From: Streptomyces xantholiticus
GTDB lineage: Bacteria > Actinomycetota > Actinomycetes > Streptomycetales > Streptomycetaceae
NCBI RefSeq assembly: GCF_014651015.1
Contig: NZ_BMWB01000035.1
Span: forward strand, 1-56,788
Direction of reading: 5' to 3'
DNA length: 56,788 nt
In this document: positions 27,401 through 34,395 of the stretch, piece after piece
Layout of the letters: every line of letters starts with the position of its first letter
How positions within the stretch are numbered: position 1 is the first letter of the stretch
Notes under the pieces: generated by a model
What the model was told of the DNA's origin: nothing
Seen by the model: the letters and a program-made list of their open reading frames with translations, nothing else
The model's database searches: none
Made by a program: the position numbers and the translations under genes

Positions 27401-28164
27401 GTGTCACCCGCGGAGTCCCACATGCGTGCGGCCGGTGAGCGGAAGACGACCTGGCCGTTGCCGTCGAGGGCGTCCACTCCCCCACCGGCACCCGGCTCCA
27501 TCCGCAGGTTGTCGGTCCCCAGAGCGAAATCGAGGGTGCGCAGTGCGGGATTGGCAGCCGCCTCGGGTGTCTTCACCTCGAGGACCTGTCGAAACCCCTC
27601 GACCGTTGCCGTCATGATCAGGTCGACGTCCGGAAGGACGTTCGGGTAGATCGCCCGATCCCCCTCGAGGCGAGGCGGCGGCAGCTCGCCAGGCCAGCCC
27701 AGCGCCACCGCCTGTCCGTCGTCGGCAATCCTCACCAGGTCCTTGCCATAGCCCCCGGCCGAGAACGTCAGGTCGACAGTGGCCGCCTTCGGCCCCACCG
27801 ACCCGTCCGAGCGCCGCACCAACGTCGCGTCCGGGGCGACCCAGCCGCCCTCCGGGGCAGCCACACGCACCGGGGTGATCGACTTCTCCAGCGTGAACGT
27901 CACACCATCGGGGTTGGCAAACACGGTCTCCCGCTCGGTGCGCTCCCCGACAACCTCGACCCGCTCGCCCGTCTCAGCGGCCTGGGCCAGAGCCTTCTGA
28001 TCGTCAGAAACCTCGGATGCGACGGCCGACGATGCTGGAGTCACGACCGGGGCAGCCACTGCCCCAGGAAGAGCCGGCACACTCAGAACGGTCGCCAGCG
28101 AGGTCACCGCCGCCCACCGTCCCAGACCACCCGGCGCACGCTCACGCCTCCACCTCAGTCGCAC
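24427..28164 (-). CDS. Secreted LamG-domain protein (RHS partner)
   Basis: A 1245-residue exported protein. GTG 28164 has GTGGGGTGGGGA upstream and gives a twin-basic N-terminus with a hydrophobic stretch ending PALPGAVAA, a typical signal peptide; the longer frame to 28344 lacks one. The N-terminal third is beta-rich with FSAGGYGKDLVRIADDG and PNVLPDVDLIMTATVEGFRQ. Two concanavalin/LamG-like modules follow: one at about residues 766-1000, around GLSLNGTTAYAATSG and LYVNGQLQGTTAYTTAW, and one at about 1040-1240. LamG modules bind sugars or surface ligands. Immediately upstream of the RHS toxin on the same strand, it probably acts at the cell surface with it, as in similar Streptomyces pairs. 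Confidence 0.85.
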   Translation of the reverse strand: MRLRWRRERAPGGLGRWAAVTSLATVLSVPALPGAVAAPVVTPASSAVASEVSDDQKALAQAAETGERVEVVGERTERETVFANPDGVTFTLEKSITPVRVAAPEGGWVAPDATLVRRSDGSVGPKAATVDLTFSAGGYGKDLVRIADDGQAVALGWPGELPPPRLEGDRAIYPNVLPDVDLIMTATVEGFRQVLEVKTPEAAANPALRTLDFALGTDNLRMEPGAGGGVDALDGNGQVVFRSPAARMWDSAGDTAQPADGVNTQVAGVRPLGESAAESTPIPAGPVEEGDPLAGPGAGDESAVLDLEVSKDTVTVTPDAEMLTGTASDAFPLYIDPSVELNESERTVLSSDGDVFYNFSGGDTGMSVGKCGTGVVNGVAYYCGSGYVNRMYFEFAPGNLKGKHVLDATLRVTETWSFACEARWVDLERTNNISSASKWPGPTKLDQMGDRNVSAGRGSLCNPTQPRAPIEFNDYPAEPDENLTPTVRAFADGKFARLTLMLMAKDETDTVAWKRFDDDAVLSVDYVGKPALPSNIGPVTGTNTQTCRNTEATALTVTTPNPALTATPQTVAGGEAGAQLRAVMDTEKKSGTSWTNLADIERPTSGYIGDNVRVTVSTPTLEENALYRYRAWTRSYYGGGYLSGPSNASTTGWCYFKVDSTAPKAPTITFNGPYTQCATSCDPQGGVGIEGKFTLGPAAGDVNTAYRYKLSTNNTWSGWIPGATVQISVVPSTSGTIILSAEAKDTAGDGAETSVQFNVKEGDGPLGSWDFDTTDATTGAVIDTSAPTPDLRDDATLYGGATLTDRGRRGQLTGTDTDSGLSLNGTTAYAATSGPVIDTRASYAVGAWVRMDQPTGNHTVLGQDGVNRSPFLLGYEHSLKKWTFRAVDSDAPAEGTWSYQRVASQNNAVSGVWTHLVGVYDAATKTLSLYVNGQLQGTTAYTTAWNATGPLQIGRVKWSGSYVTYFPGSIDEVAIWQQAATTAGDQFVKHAGLKDANGKPHAELVASYRPAGAQGTSLADSSGYSRPLTLSPGASLNGVELVLDGTSGAGTAAGPLVDDSGSFTVTTEALVDSAKMLTKPVGYKAQILGQRTATGSSWSLWFEKTGTRDEEVRDENGEPVVDENGQVQYRKVPVGRWHFGRLAADGSGVSVSSIEDPLADDEVRLTGVFDAQAGTISLYLTAEQQDDALAYTAAVGSGEFAAGKGYLNSVWGNYLPGRISDIRLWSGALADGQHVADVVGTNSTT

Positions 28165-28360
28165 AGTCCCCACCCCACGGTCACATGATCTACAAAAGTT
28201 CCCAGAGTGAACGCTGTAACCCAGCGGTACGTCAAGATCCCCTGCCGCAACGCCAAGGGCCGCCCGTGTCGTTGAAGTGCGGGAATGCGTGTACATGCCC
28301 GAACCACGGCACATCAGATGCAAACCGTAGAGGTGACTGCGCACCGTGAGCGTGAAAGAA

Positions 28361-28686
28361 CTACTCAGCCGCCATCGGAGCCACCTCCTGAAGCGCTTCC
28401 CTCAACGCACCTTCCAGGAAGCCGAGTTCGACGGACCAAGCAGCCGGGTCGCTACGTCAGCGATCAGACCGAATCCACTTCAGTTGCACAGAGCAACCAT
28501 CGCGACCAACTTCGAGCGTGAGGCACATCACCTCCCGCCACTCGTGCCACGGATAGCCAGCATCTACCAGGCACTTGCCAACACGCCAAGCGCGAGACGT
28601 ACCCCGCGTCGAGGCGGCGCACGCAAGCCTCGCCGCCATCAAGACCGCCACGAGGCGGCTGACGTAGGGACCATCCCCCCGCGGGG
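28361..28686 (-). pseudogene. Unknown protein interrupted by an in-frame TGA
   Basis: A minus-strand frame reads MAARLACAASTRGTSRAW, then RVGKCLVDAGYPWHEWREVM and LKWIRSDR, meets TGA at 28457-28459, and goes on in the same frame with DPAAWSVELGFLEGALREAL to a TAG at 28361-28363. Composition stays protein-like on both sides of the TGA. Codons have lower GC in the third position than in neighbouring genes. The simplest reading is a nonsense mutation in a small gene of unknown family. It lies upstream of the LamG gene, on the same strand. Confidence 0.4.
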
Positions 28687-28693
28687 GGATGGT
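28670..28693. repeat. 24-bp perfect palindrome
   Basis: ACCATCCCCCC followed by its complement around a central GC makes an uninterrupted 24-bp palindrome. It sits at the start of the broken gene at 28361-28686 and about 80 bp upstream of the lipoprotein gene on the other strand, so it could be an operator or part of a hairpin. Confidence 0.7.
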
Positions 28694-28775
28694 GCGGTAG
28701 TGAACGGAATGCCGTTCGCGGGGTGACGAAAGCCTCTTCTGTGGGCTGAGCGCTGCGGCATATGACCAGGCATTC

Positions 28776-29309
28776 ATGAGCGGCTGTGGGGGCAATCCGG
28801 TGGGCTTTGGACGTGGATGGCGGTCGGCTGCGACCGGAGCGGCTGCGACCGGAGCGGCTGCGACCGGAGCGGCTGCGACGGTGCTCCTCGCGGCGTGCGC
28901 CGCAACCGGCGGCCACGAGGCCGCACAAGGGCCGGCCGCGGAGAAGGAGCCCATTCCGGCCGCGTCTGGTCAGCCCGGCGGTGCGAGCGGGGTCCTCAAT
29001 GCGCGTCAGGTGGCCGACGTGCTGCCGCGGCAGGGGGCGGTGCCCGGAGCGGTCGCCGTCGGCAAGCGGATGGTCTTCGGGCCCACGCATTCGGCCATGG
29101 GATGCGCCCCCGGCAAGCCCAACGCCGACCTCTGCGCAGACGCCCTGGCGATCGGTCACTCCCTGTTCTCCAAGAAGGTCCAGGGCACCGTCACCTTTTC
29201 CGTCACGTCCTACAAGAACACCAGCGCCTCCGCTGCCTACGACACACTGCACGCGATGTGGCAGGCCGACCGCGATCTGACCACTCTCGCCATCGGCCCG
29301 GTCGGTTGA
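28776..29309 (+). CDS. Small putative lipoprotein
   Basis: A 177-residue protein. The N-terminus is an Ala/Thr/Gly segment followed by VLLAACAATGG; LAAC fits a lipobox, so the mature protein would start at Cys and be attached to the membrane. The mature part has a Pro/Ala linker and a compact domain around VLPRQGAVPGAVAVGKRM, MGCAPGKPNADLCADAL and TVTFSVTSYKNTSASAAYDT. Two Cys in the domain may form a disulfide. It resembles sensor-like extracytoplasmic domains of Streptomyces lipoproteins, but I cannot name a family. The true start may be inside the repeat-rich region, since ATG 28776 has no good SD. Confidence 0.6.
   Translation: MSGCGGNPVGFGRGWRSAATGAAATGAAATGAAATVLLAACAATGGHEAAQGPAAEKEPIPAASGQPGGASGVLNARQVADVLPRQGAVPGAVAVGKRMVFGPTHSAMGCAPGKPNADLCADALAIGHSLFSKKVQGTVTFSVTSYKNTSASAAYDTLHAMWQADRDLTTLAIGPVG
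28831..28875 (+). repeat. Three tandem 15-bp repeats in a lipoprotein signal sequence
   Basis: CGACCGGAGCGGCTG occurs three times in direct succession, with partial copies on both sides. In the lipoprotein frame each copy adds five residues (about ATGAA), lengthening the stretch before the lipobox. Copy-number change would change signal-peptide length without shifting the frame. Confidence 0.85.
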
Positions 29310-29822
29310 GGCCGAACGCAGGATGAGGTGAACGTCCCAACCGCCGTCACAAAGCTTGAGGTTGATTCACTCGATGAAGACGACCGCGGATCACAGACGC
29401 GGTGACATGATCTGCTGGAACACCTCGGCCCGCAGACCTCGGCCAGGTTGAAACGGCTTCCGGCGTACGACACCGTGCGGGTTGGTAGGGCGATGCCGAA
29501 ACAATGCTGGAGATCCGCGACGGCTCGGTCGCTGGTGACGAGGGTATGCAACCGTCGCGTCAAACAGAGTGGGTCAGCGGCTTCGCCCTCAACGGGCCCG
29601 GTCTTGACATTGCACGGGTGGTTGCCCAGGGGGAGACAACTGGCTGGTCTCTGCCTCGTCTTGCGCTGGACTGCAGTGGGTCTACCGCCGCGGTGCAGGG
29701 GGAGCCTGAAGCGCCGGCCCGAGCCGTGCTCAAACGGCGCGAGTGATGAGCAGCTGCAGCTCCACCACCGGTCAGGCGGTGCGGTGAGGCTGCCGTCCGG
29801 ACGCGGGTTTCAGTGGAAGGTG
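29310..29822. other. Stretch without a recognised gene
   Basis: Open frames on both strands here are short, Arg/Ser-rich and lack SD sites or family likeness. It may contain the eroded 3' part of the secreted-protein remnant that follows. Confidence 0.4.
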
Positions 29823-30072
29823 ACGTAGCGGTTGCCGTCGCGGTCGCTGCCGCGACGGCGAACCGGTTACCGGCAACATCCTTGACGACGTAGCCGTGCA
29901 GGTTGACGGTCCCCGTGCGCGAGTAGTTCTTGATGAGTCAGGTACTCGTCACGGGTGTTGCCGGTGCTGCAGTTGCTGGAATCACGGCACGTATTGGGTG
30001 GCCTGGGCCGGACCGGCGGTCAGCGCGGCGAATGCGCCGGCCGTGGGAACGGCGGCGATGGCGGCATGGGTG
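29823..30072 (-). pseudogene. Small secreted protein, frameshifted
   Basis: A minus-strand frame encodes AAIAAVPTAGAFAALTAGPA followed by QATQYVP and a TGA, which looks like the end of a signal peptide with an AxA cleavage site. Another frame then gives NCSTGNTR, and a third KNYSRTGTVNLHGYVVKDVA with GNRFAV. The pieces join naturally into one small exported protein of unknown function broken by at least two indels. No clear start codon is left. Confidence 0.4.
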
Positions 30073-30454
30073 TGTAAAATGGAGGTCGCCCCTCAGGAGT
30101 GCTGATGAGCGGCGGAAGGCTACAGACAACGTCGACACCGAACAGCAGCCCCAGCACCGCGTGCGGGGGCGTGCCGCAAATGAATCAGCGTGGCCGCAGC
30201 CGGTCCACAAAGACCAGTTGATGCCGGGCACCTGCCCCCCGCAGCCCGCTTCCTCGCTCCGTCTCGTGCCTCATGACGGCGGCCTTCGACCCGTGCCACA
30301 GGGGCAACTCCTCGGCCAGAGGGCCAGATGTCGTCGTGGCACCGCCCTGTGACAGGCTGATGCGCAATAACCGCCCGACTCACCGTGATCGCCACGGTCG
30401 GATCATGCCACCCACCAGCGATGACGCCCTCACCCGCTATGACACACCAACTCG
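30073..30454. other. Stretch without a recognised gene
   Basis: About 380 bp with a 60-codon minus frame (ATG 30367, end 30185) that has no family likeness. Nothing else is supported. Confidence 0.35.
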
Positions 30455-31192
30455 TCAGTGAACCGGCGCTCCAGCCACTGCTTCGGGGGCCGCCAAAGGG
30501 GTTGCTGTGACGCCCTGCATGGCGTCGTGTTGAAGCCTGGTGAGGCGGTGAACGAAGAGTGCGGCCATAACGGCTGCGACGACGTCCAGGATGACAGAGA
30601 CGTTCATCAGGGCGAGGGCGTTCTGAATGGCTCCCGGCCCCTCGGCGCGCTCATACATGCGGCCCGCGACGTTGGCCAGGACCTGATCGGCCAGCCAGGC
30701 CGCCCACCACAGCTCGACGATCGCCGTTGAGGACCGGCGCTGATCACCCTCCGTACGCGGCAGGCTGGCCTGCCAGCTGTCGAGCGCGATCCGGCGCGGG
30801 AACCACCAGAACACCACGGGCACGAACCACCCCCACACGGCCCAGGCCCGCGCCTTGCTGTGCGCATCCGGCGCCAGCAGCTCTGCGTTGCGCCGTACCC
30901 GGTAGAACCACACGATGAAGGGCACAGCACAGGCGACCAGCGCGGAGAACTCCAGCACTCCCAACCAGCTGTAACGGGACTCGACCCGTTCGAAGTTCGA
31001 CAGGGAATCCGGAGATAGCGCGTCCCACCCCTGCGCGGCGACATCCCCCCACAGCCCGTGCAGTCGTACGCCTGTCGCCAGCGAGCAGAGGTCGGCGGCG
31101 ACCACGAGGGCCAGCGCGGCGTACACAGCCCATGACCACGCCTGAAGCGGCTGAAACCCTGGTCTCTCGCTGTCGGAAGTACTTGAGGACAT
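30455..31192 (-). CDS. DUF4328 membrane protein
   Basis: A 245-residue integral membrane protein. Five to six hydrophobic segments are visible, starting with WAVYAALALVVAADLCSLAT. The family core lies in the second half: FYRVRRNAELL, then WAVWGWFVPVVFWWFPRRIA and WWAAWLADQVLANVAGR, the Trp/Pro-rich pattern of DUF4328. Function is unknown; many members are paired with regulators or kinases in Streptomyces, but none is adjacent here. ATG 31192 is chosen because a G-rich SD-like run (GTGGGGGG) lies upstream and the longer frame is not supported. Confidence 0.8.
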   Translation of the reverse strand: MSSSTSDSERPGFQPLQAWSWAVYAALALVVAADLCSLATGVRLHGLWGDVAAQGWDALSPDSLSNFERVESRYSWLGVLEFSALVACAVPFIVWFYRVRRNAELLAPDAHSKARAWAVWGWFVPVVFWWFPRRIALDSWQASLPRTEGDQRRSSTAIVELWWAAWLADQVLANVAGRMYERAEGPGAIQNALALMNVSVILDVVAAVMAALFVHRLTRLQHDAMQGVTATPLAAPEAVAGAPVH

Positions 31193-31645
31193 GATGAACA
31201 ACCCCCCACGGATCGAATAGGCGCGGCCAGCGGGGCCGCCGCGTGAACATACGTGATCAGAGCCGAACGGTCCATCGACAACCTCGACGAGGCTGCAAGA
31301 TTCGTATTCACGACCCCATCTCCTTGCTACTCCCAGCACAGAGATCGCCGCTGGCTCGTGACCTCTCGGACCTCGAACGGGGAGTCGTTCAGGACGTGGC
31401 TCAAGGGTCCATGGAAGCCTTTCCTCTCCCCTCTACTTCCCCTCTGCTTCTGGAGTCCTCATGCCGACTTCTCTGCGGCGCAGGCCCGTGGAGCCTGACG
31501 GGCCGGTGTTCCGCCTACGTCCGGCGGCGACGCGGCGTACCCGCCGCCCGGCCCGTCGCTCTGGGTGGTTGTTACTGCGGCGCCGATCCCCCTCGTCCTC
31601 ATGCCATGGCGGTGCAGCACGGATCGCGGAAGTGGGATGCCATGG
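31193..31645. other. Stretch without a recognised gene
   Basis: About 450 bp. One plus frame (ATG 31461 to 31664) has GGAG five bases upstream, but its product is almost purely Arg/Ser/Pro and looks non-coding. Nothing else is supported. Confidence 0.35.
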
Positions 31646-32245
31646 TCACTGTGCCTGGGGCTGAGCTTTGCGGTGGCAGTTGAGGTACCTGTCACACTCG
31701 TTGGGGCACCGTAGCGGGATGACCTGATCTCCGTCACGCTCGACAACGGGCTGCTGTGTGACGCCGGCACCGTCCCGGGGTGGCTTGGGCAGCGCCTTGT
31801 CCAGGTTGCACTGCTCCTTCACGGCGGGGCTGACCGAGGGGCCTTGATTGTATTTGCCTCGGGCCTGCGCCGTACGCTCGTTGGCCTGTGTGGCGGCTTC
31901 GGGACCCTGACGGACGGCCTCCGCCCGTCGAAGGTGCCCGGCGCAGTTGCTGTCCCGGTCGGCGTGCACAGAGATCGCGGGTGCTCTTGGGCCCACGGAT
32001 CGTGAGCGTCAGCCGCATCGAGTTCGCTTTCCGCAGCAGGTCGAACGCCTTCTCCGCTATCCGTTCGCCTGGCGGTCGTTCCCCAGCCGGTCGCGCGTCC
32101 GTGCTCGCACCATTCTGCGGGAACGCGTCCGTGTGCCCTGTCCCTCCGGCGCAGCCCGCCGCAGCGCCAGCAGGAGAGCCCTGACCGTCGGACCCAGCGG
32201 CAGGGGTGTTCTCTCTGCGTACTTCGTTCCCTTCTCCTGTGTCAC
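31646..32245 (-). pseudogene. LppX/LprG-like lipoprotein, frameshifted
   Basis: Minus-strand frames assemble into one lipoprotein. GTG 32245 (AGGAG downstream region) gives TVRALLLAL, then another frame gives AAGCAGGTGHTDAFPQNG, which completes a lipobox (LAAGC). This is followed by GERIAEKAFDLLRKANSMRL and TLTIRGPKSTRDLCA, then a third frame with DRDSNCAGHLRR, VKEQCNLDKALPKPP and VTQQPVVERDGDQVIPL to the stop at 31646. The order matches LppX/LprG-type lipoproteins, which bind lipids outside the membrane. Two or more indels break it. Confidence 0.5.
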
Positions 32246-32389
32246 GCGGCCGTCAGCTCAAGGTCGTTCGTACGCAAGCCACAGGGGGCCTCAGCCCACG
32301 GGTAGTGACGGCGGCCACCAGCCAGGAACACCGCTCGAACCGGGTCACCGGACCACGAGGTCGTACACGGGCGTGCATGACATGCGTGG

Positions 32390-33010
32390 TCACGGCTGGG
32401 ATCGGATGACCGCGACGCAGCACAGCGCCACGAGGGCCACAGCCGCCACCGCCGAACCCGCGAGGGCCTCCGCGGCGGTGGCAGGCAGGATGCGGTCGGT
32501 CGGCAGGACGGAGTCCTTGGGATCGAAGACCATCGTGAGGTGCTGGCCCGCGCGCGCGGTGGCGCCGCAAGTGCGCCAGGCTTCGGTCGGGACCGGGGTG
32601 CCGTCAAGGAGGCGTACCGAGCAGGAGTTCTTGACGTAGTTCCGTCCCTCGTAGCGGTGGACATGGACCTCGGTCACCACCACCGTACGGCTCTCTCCGC
32701 GCGCCGCGTGGACGGCCTGCGCGGTCTGGCCTGGTATCCACCAGGCGAGGGCCCCACCGATCAGGGCGACTGCGCCAACCAGGACACGTCCCGCGTTCGT
32801 CGAGAAGAGATACCAGGCGGCGGCCAGACCCACGATGACACCGACCACCGAGCCCACGGTGTCGAAACCGGTCAGCACACCCGTCACCGCGGAACCCGCG
32901 ACCAGGCCGGCGGTGACGAGGCCCACAGCGACACCCTCCACCACCAGCCGGATGGGCGGCCGTCCGGAGAAGTTCGCAGGACCCCACAGGAACGCGCTGT
33001 CGTAGGACAT
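32390..33010 (-). CDS. Hypothetical membrane protein with C-terminal extracytoplasmic loop
   Basis: A 206-residue protein. Three hydrophobic segments occupy residues about 20-115 (for example VVEGVAVGLVTAGLVAGSAV and VGVIVGLAAAWYLF), and a fourth is near the C-terminus (AVAAVALVALCCVAVI). The loop between contains VVVTEVHVHRYEGRNYVKNS and TMVFDPKDSVLPTDRIL, similar to DUF3592-like loops. Function unknown. ATG 33010 begins shortly after a large hairpin, which isolates it from the upstream WD40 debris. Confidence 0.65.
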   Translation of the reverse strand: MSYDSAFLWGPANFSGRPPIRLVVEGVAVGLVTAGLVAGSAVTGVLTGFDTVGSVVGVIVGLAAAWYLFSTNAGRVLVGAVALIGGALAWWIPGQTAQAVHAARGESRTVVVTEVHVHRYEGRNYVKNSCSVRLLDGTPVPTEAWRTCGATARAGQHLTMVFDPKDSVLPTDRILPATAAEALAGSAVAAVALVALCCVAVIRSQP

Positions 33011-33048
33011 GCTGCTCCGTTCGTCGTTCGGAATCTTGCGGGTGGGAA

Positions 33049-33106
33049 GCCTCCTGGGGTGCGGGTGCCGGGCAAGCCCGCACCCCGCACCCGCGCCCCA
33101 GGAGGC
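33049..33106. terminator. Long GC-rich hairpin
   Basis: Two 20-base arms (33049-33068 and 33087-33106) pair with a single mismatch that becomes a G-U wobble, around an 18-base loop. The arms begin with GCCTCCTGGGG. It lies 39 bp upstream of the membrane-protein start and just beyond the WD40 remnant, so it would stop transcription coming from upstream on the minus strand. Confidence 0.75.
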
Positions 33107-33109
33107 TGG

Positions 33110-33432
33110 AATCATGTCCCCATCCGCTCTCCCCGTAGACGGTCGTAAAGCTGGTGCCGCACTCCCGTCGACGACGGTCACCAAGGTGACGCCGCCACCG
33201 ACGGTGTACACGGGATCTCCGTCGCTGTTGGCCACCCACGGATCTACTCCAGTCCGTCGGGAACAACAGTTCATCCTGTGCGTTCACCGCCCGGCCGTAG
33301 AGCTGCACTTCGCAGAACGGGCTGCCGACGAGTTGGCAGGTGGCCGCGTCCCACAGCCGGACCATGCCCTCATCGCCCACGCTGGCCAGGAGAGTGCCGT
33401 CCGGCGAGAACGCCACCGCGAAGACCGAACTT
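33110..33432 (-). pseudogene. WD40-repeat protein, C-terminal fragment
   Basis: The frame reads VAFSPDGTLLASVGDEGMVR then LWDAATCQLVG, one clear WD40 blade. It continues as GRAVNAQDELLFPTDW and, after one indel, WVANSDGDPVYTVGGGVTLV. These are typical of C-terminal blades of Streptomyces WD40 ATPase or kinase proteins. The 5' part of the gene is absent. Confidence 0.6.
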
Positions 33433-33699
33433 TCATGCCGGTGAGGGCCTGCAGTGCTGCGAATTTAACGAATCGCTGGACGAGCCGCGGGGAAGCGGAC
33501 GCCTCGATACCCAAAGGTTCCAGGATGGAAGGAGCCGGTACGGCTTCGTTCTCGGCACCTTGGTCTTCCTGACTTGCCGCAGCGCAATACGGGAGACGGC
33601 GAAAATGGTAGAGCATGGCGCAGCGCACGGACTTGAGGCGGGGCTCGCTGCCGAACTTCTCTCGCCGCGCCACTTGATGGAGGCGACGGACAGCTCCAC

Positions 33700-33846
33700 C
33701 CAACTACGTCGACGTCTGCCGAGTTGCTGGCGGACGCCGAAGGCAGTAGCGGTCTCGTGCTCCTGGACGCGGTGGTCGACACGTGCGGCGTGGTCGCTGT
33801 GACCAAAATCGGCAAAACGGTCTGGTTCGAGTGCGCGTCGCGCTAG
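33700..33846 (+). pseudogene. RsbW-like (HATPase) C-terminal fragment
   Basis: The plus frame ending at TAG 33844-33846 contains GSSGLVLLDAVVDTCGVVAV followed by KIGKTVWFEC. This matches the last strand-helix part of anti-sigma-factor-type ATP-binding proteins (G-x-GL-x-LVDAL followed by GKTVW). Nothing upstream restores the N-terminal ATP-binding boxes, so only a tail is left. It ends 40 bp before the NACHT locus. Confidence 0.4.
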
Positions 33847-33885
33847 GGTCCCGATCCTGCTTCGTACGGACTGGGGGGATGGGCG

Positions 33886-34321
33886 ATGCTCACCGAGGCG
33901 GTGGTGGCGGCTGCTGCGGCAGGGGGCACAGCGGTGGTGGAGGCCGCCGGCTCGGATCTTTGGGCTTGGTTCCGGAAACGGTGCGCCCGGCTGGTCGGCC
34001 GGGGTGATCCGGGCCGCGAGGACGAGGCGCTGGAGCGGCTGGACCGTACCGCCGCCGTTCTGGACGCCGCGGACGAGGATGAGCGGGAGCAAGTGCGTGA
34101 TAGGCACGTTCGGTTGTGGCAGGAGGAGTTTTCGTCGCTGCTGGAGAGCCTGGAAGAGGCCGACCGGGCGCGGTCCCACGGCCGAACTGCGGTCGCTGAA
34201 GGAGGAGTTCGGCGACGGTGTCGCCGGAGTGGCCGTCTCGGGCAACACCTTCCACGGGCCCGTGGCCTTCCAGACCGGCAGCCACAGCCGTCAGGACAAC
34301 CGCTTCGGGACGGCGGGGTGA
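33886..34321 (+). pseudogene. Small helical protein with C-terminal amyloid-like motif, frameshifted
   Basis: ATG 33886 opens a frame with an Ala-rich first helix (VVAAAAAGGTAVVEAAGSDL), then WFRKRCARLVGRGD, then a charged helical domain ending SSLLESLEEADRA. After one indel near 34175 the next frame continues TAELRSLKEEFGDGVAG and VSGNTFHGPVAFQTGSHS, and stops at TGA 34319-34321. Reconstructed length is about 145 residues. The C-terminal motif reappears at the start of the next gene. In bacterial amyloid-signalling pairs an upstream effector carries the motif at its C-terminus; the helical domain would be the effector here. That role is inferred. Confidence 0.55.
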
Positions 34322-34395
34322 GCGGTCACGGGCCCGGTGAGGTGACCGGCAACTCCTTCCACGGTCCCGTCGCCTTCCAGACCGGTGCGCACAGC
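34235..34395 (+). repeat. Duplicated 54-bp motif-coding unit spanning two genes
   Basis: Unit 1 (34235-34288) encodes VSGNTFHGPVAFQTGSHS at the end of the first gene. Unit 2 (34342-34395) encodes VTGNSFHGPVAFQTGAHS at the start of the NACHT gene. Fifteen of eighteen residues are identical, while many wobble positions differ, which suggests selection on the peptide rather than a fresh duplication. Confidence 0.8.

Noticed and set aside
28457..28459. Selenocysteine at the in-frame TGA
   Set aside because: No selenoprotein family is recognised and no convincing SECIS-like hairpin follows; a nonsense mutation is simpler.
28670..28693. CRISPR-repeat-like sequence (ACCATCCCC... palindrome)
   Set aside because: The first half resembles type I-E repeats of actinomycetes, but there is a single copy, no spacers and no cas genes.
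30185..30367. 60-codon minus-strand ORF
   Set aside because: No SD, no family likeness and no neighbour context.
31461..31664. Small plus-strand ORF with a GGAG site
   Set aside because: Product is almost only Arg, Ser and Pro and looks like chance reading of GC-rich DNA.
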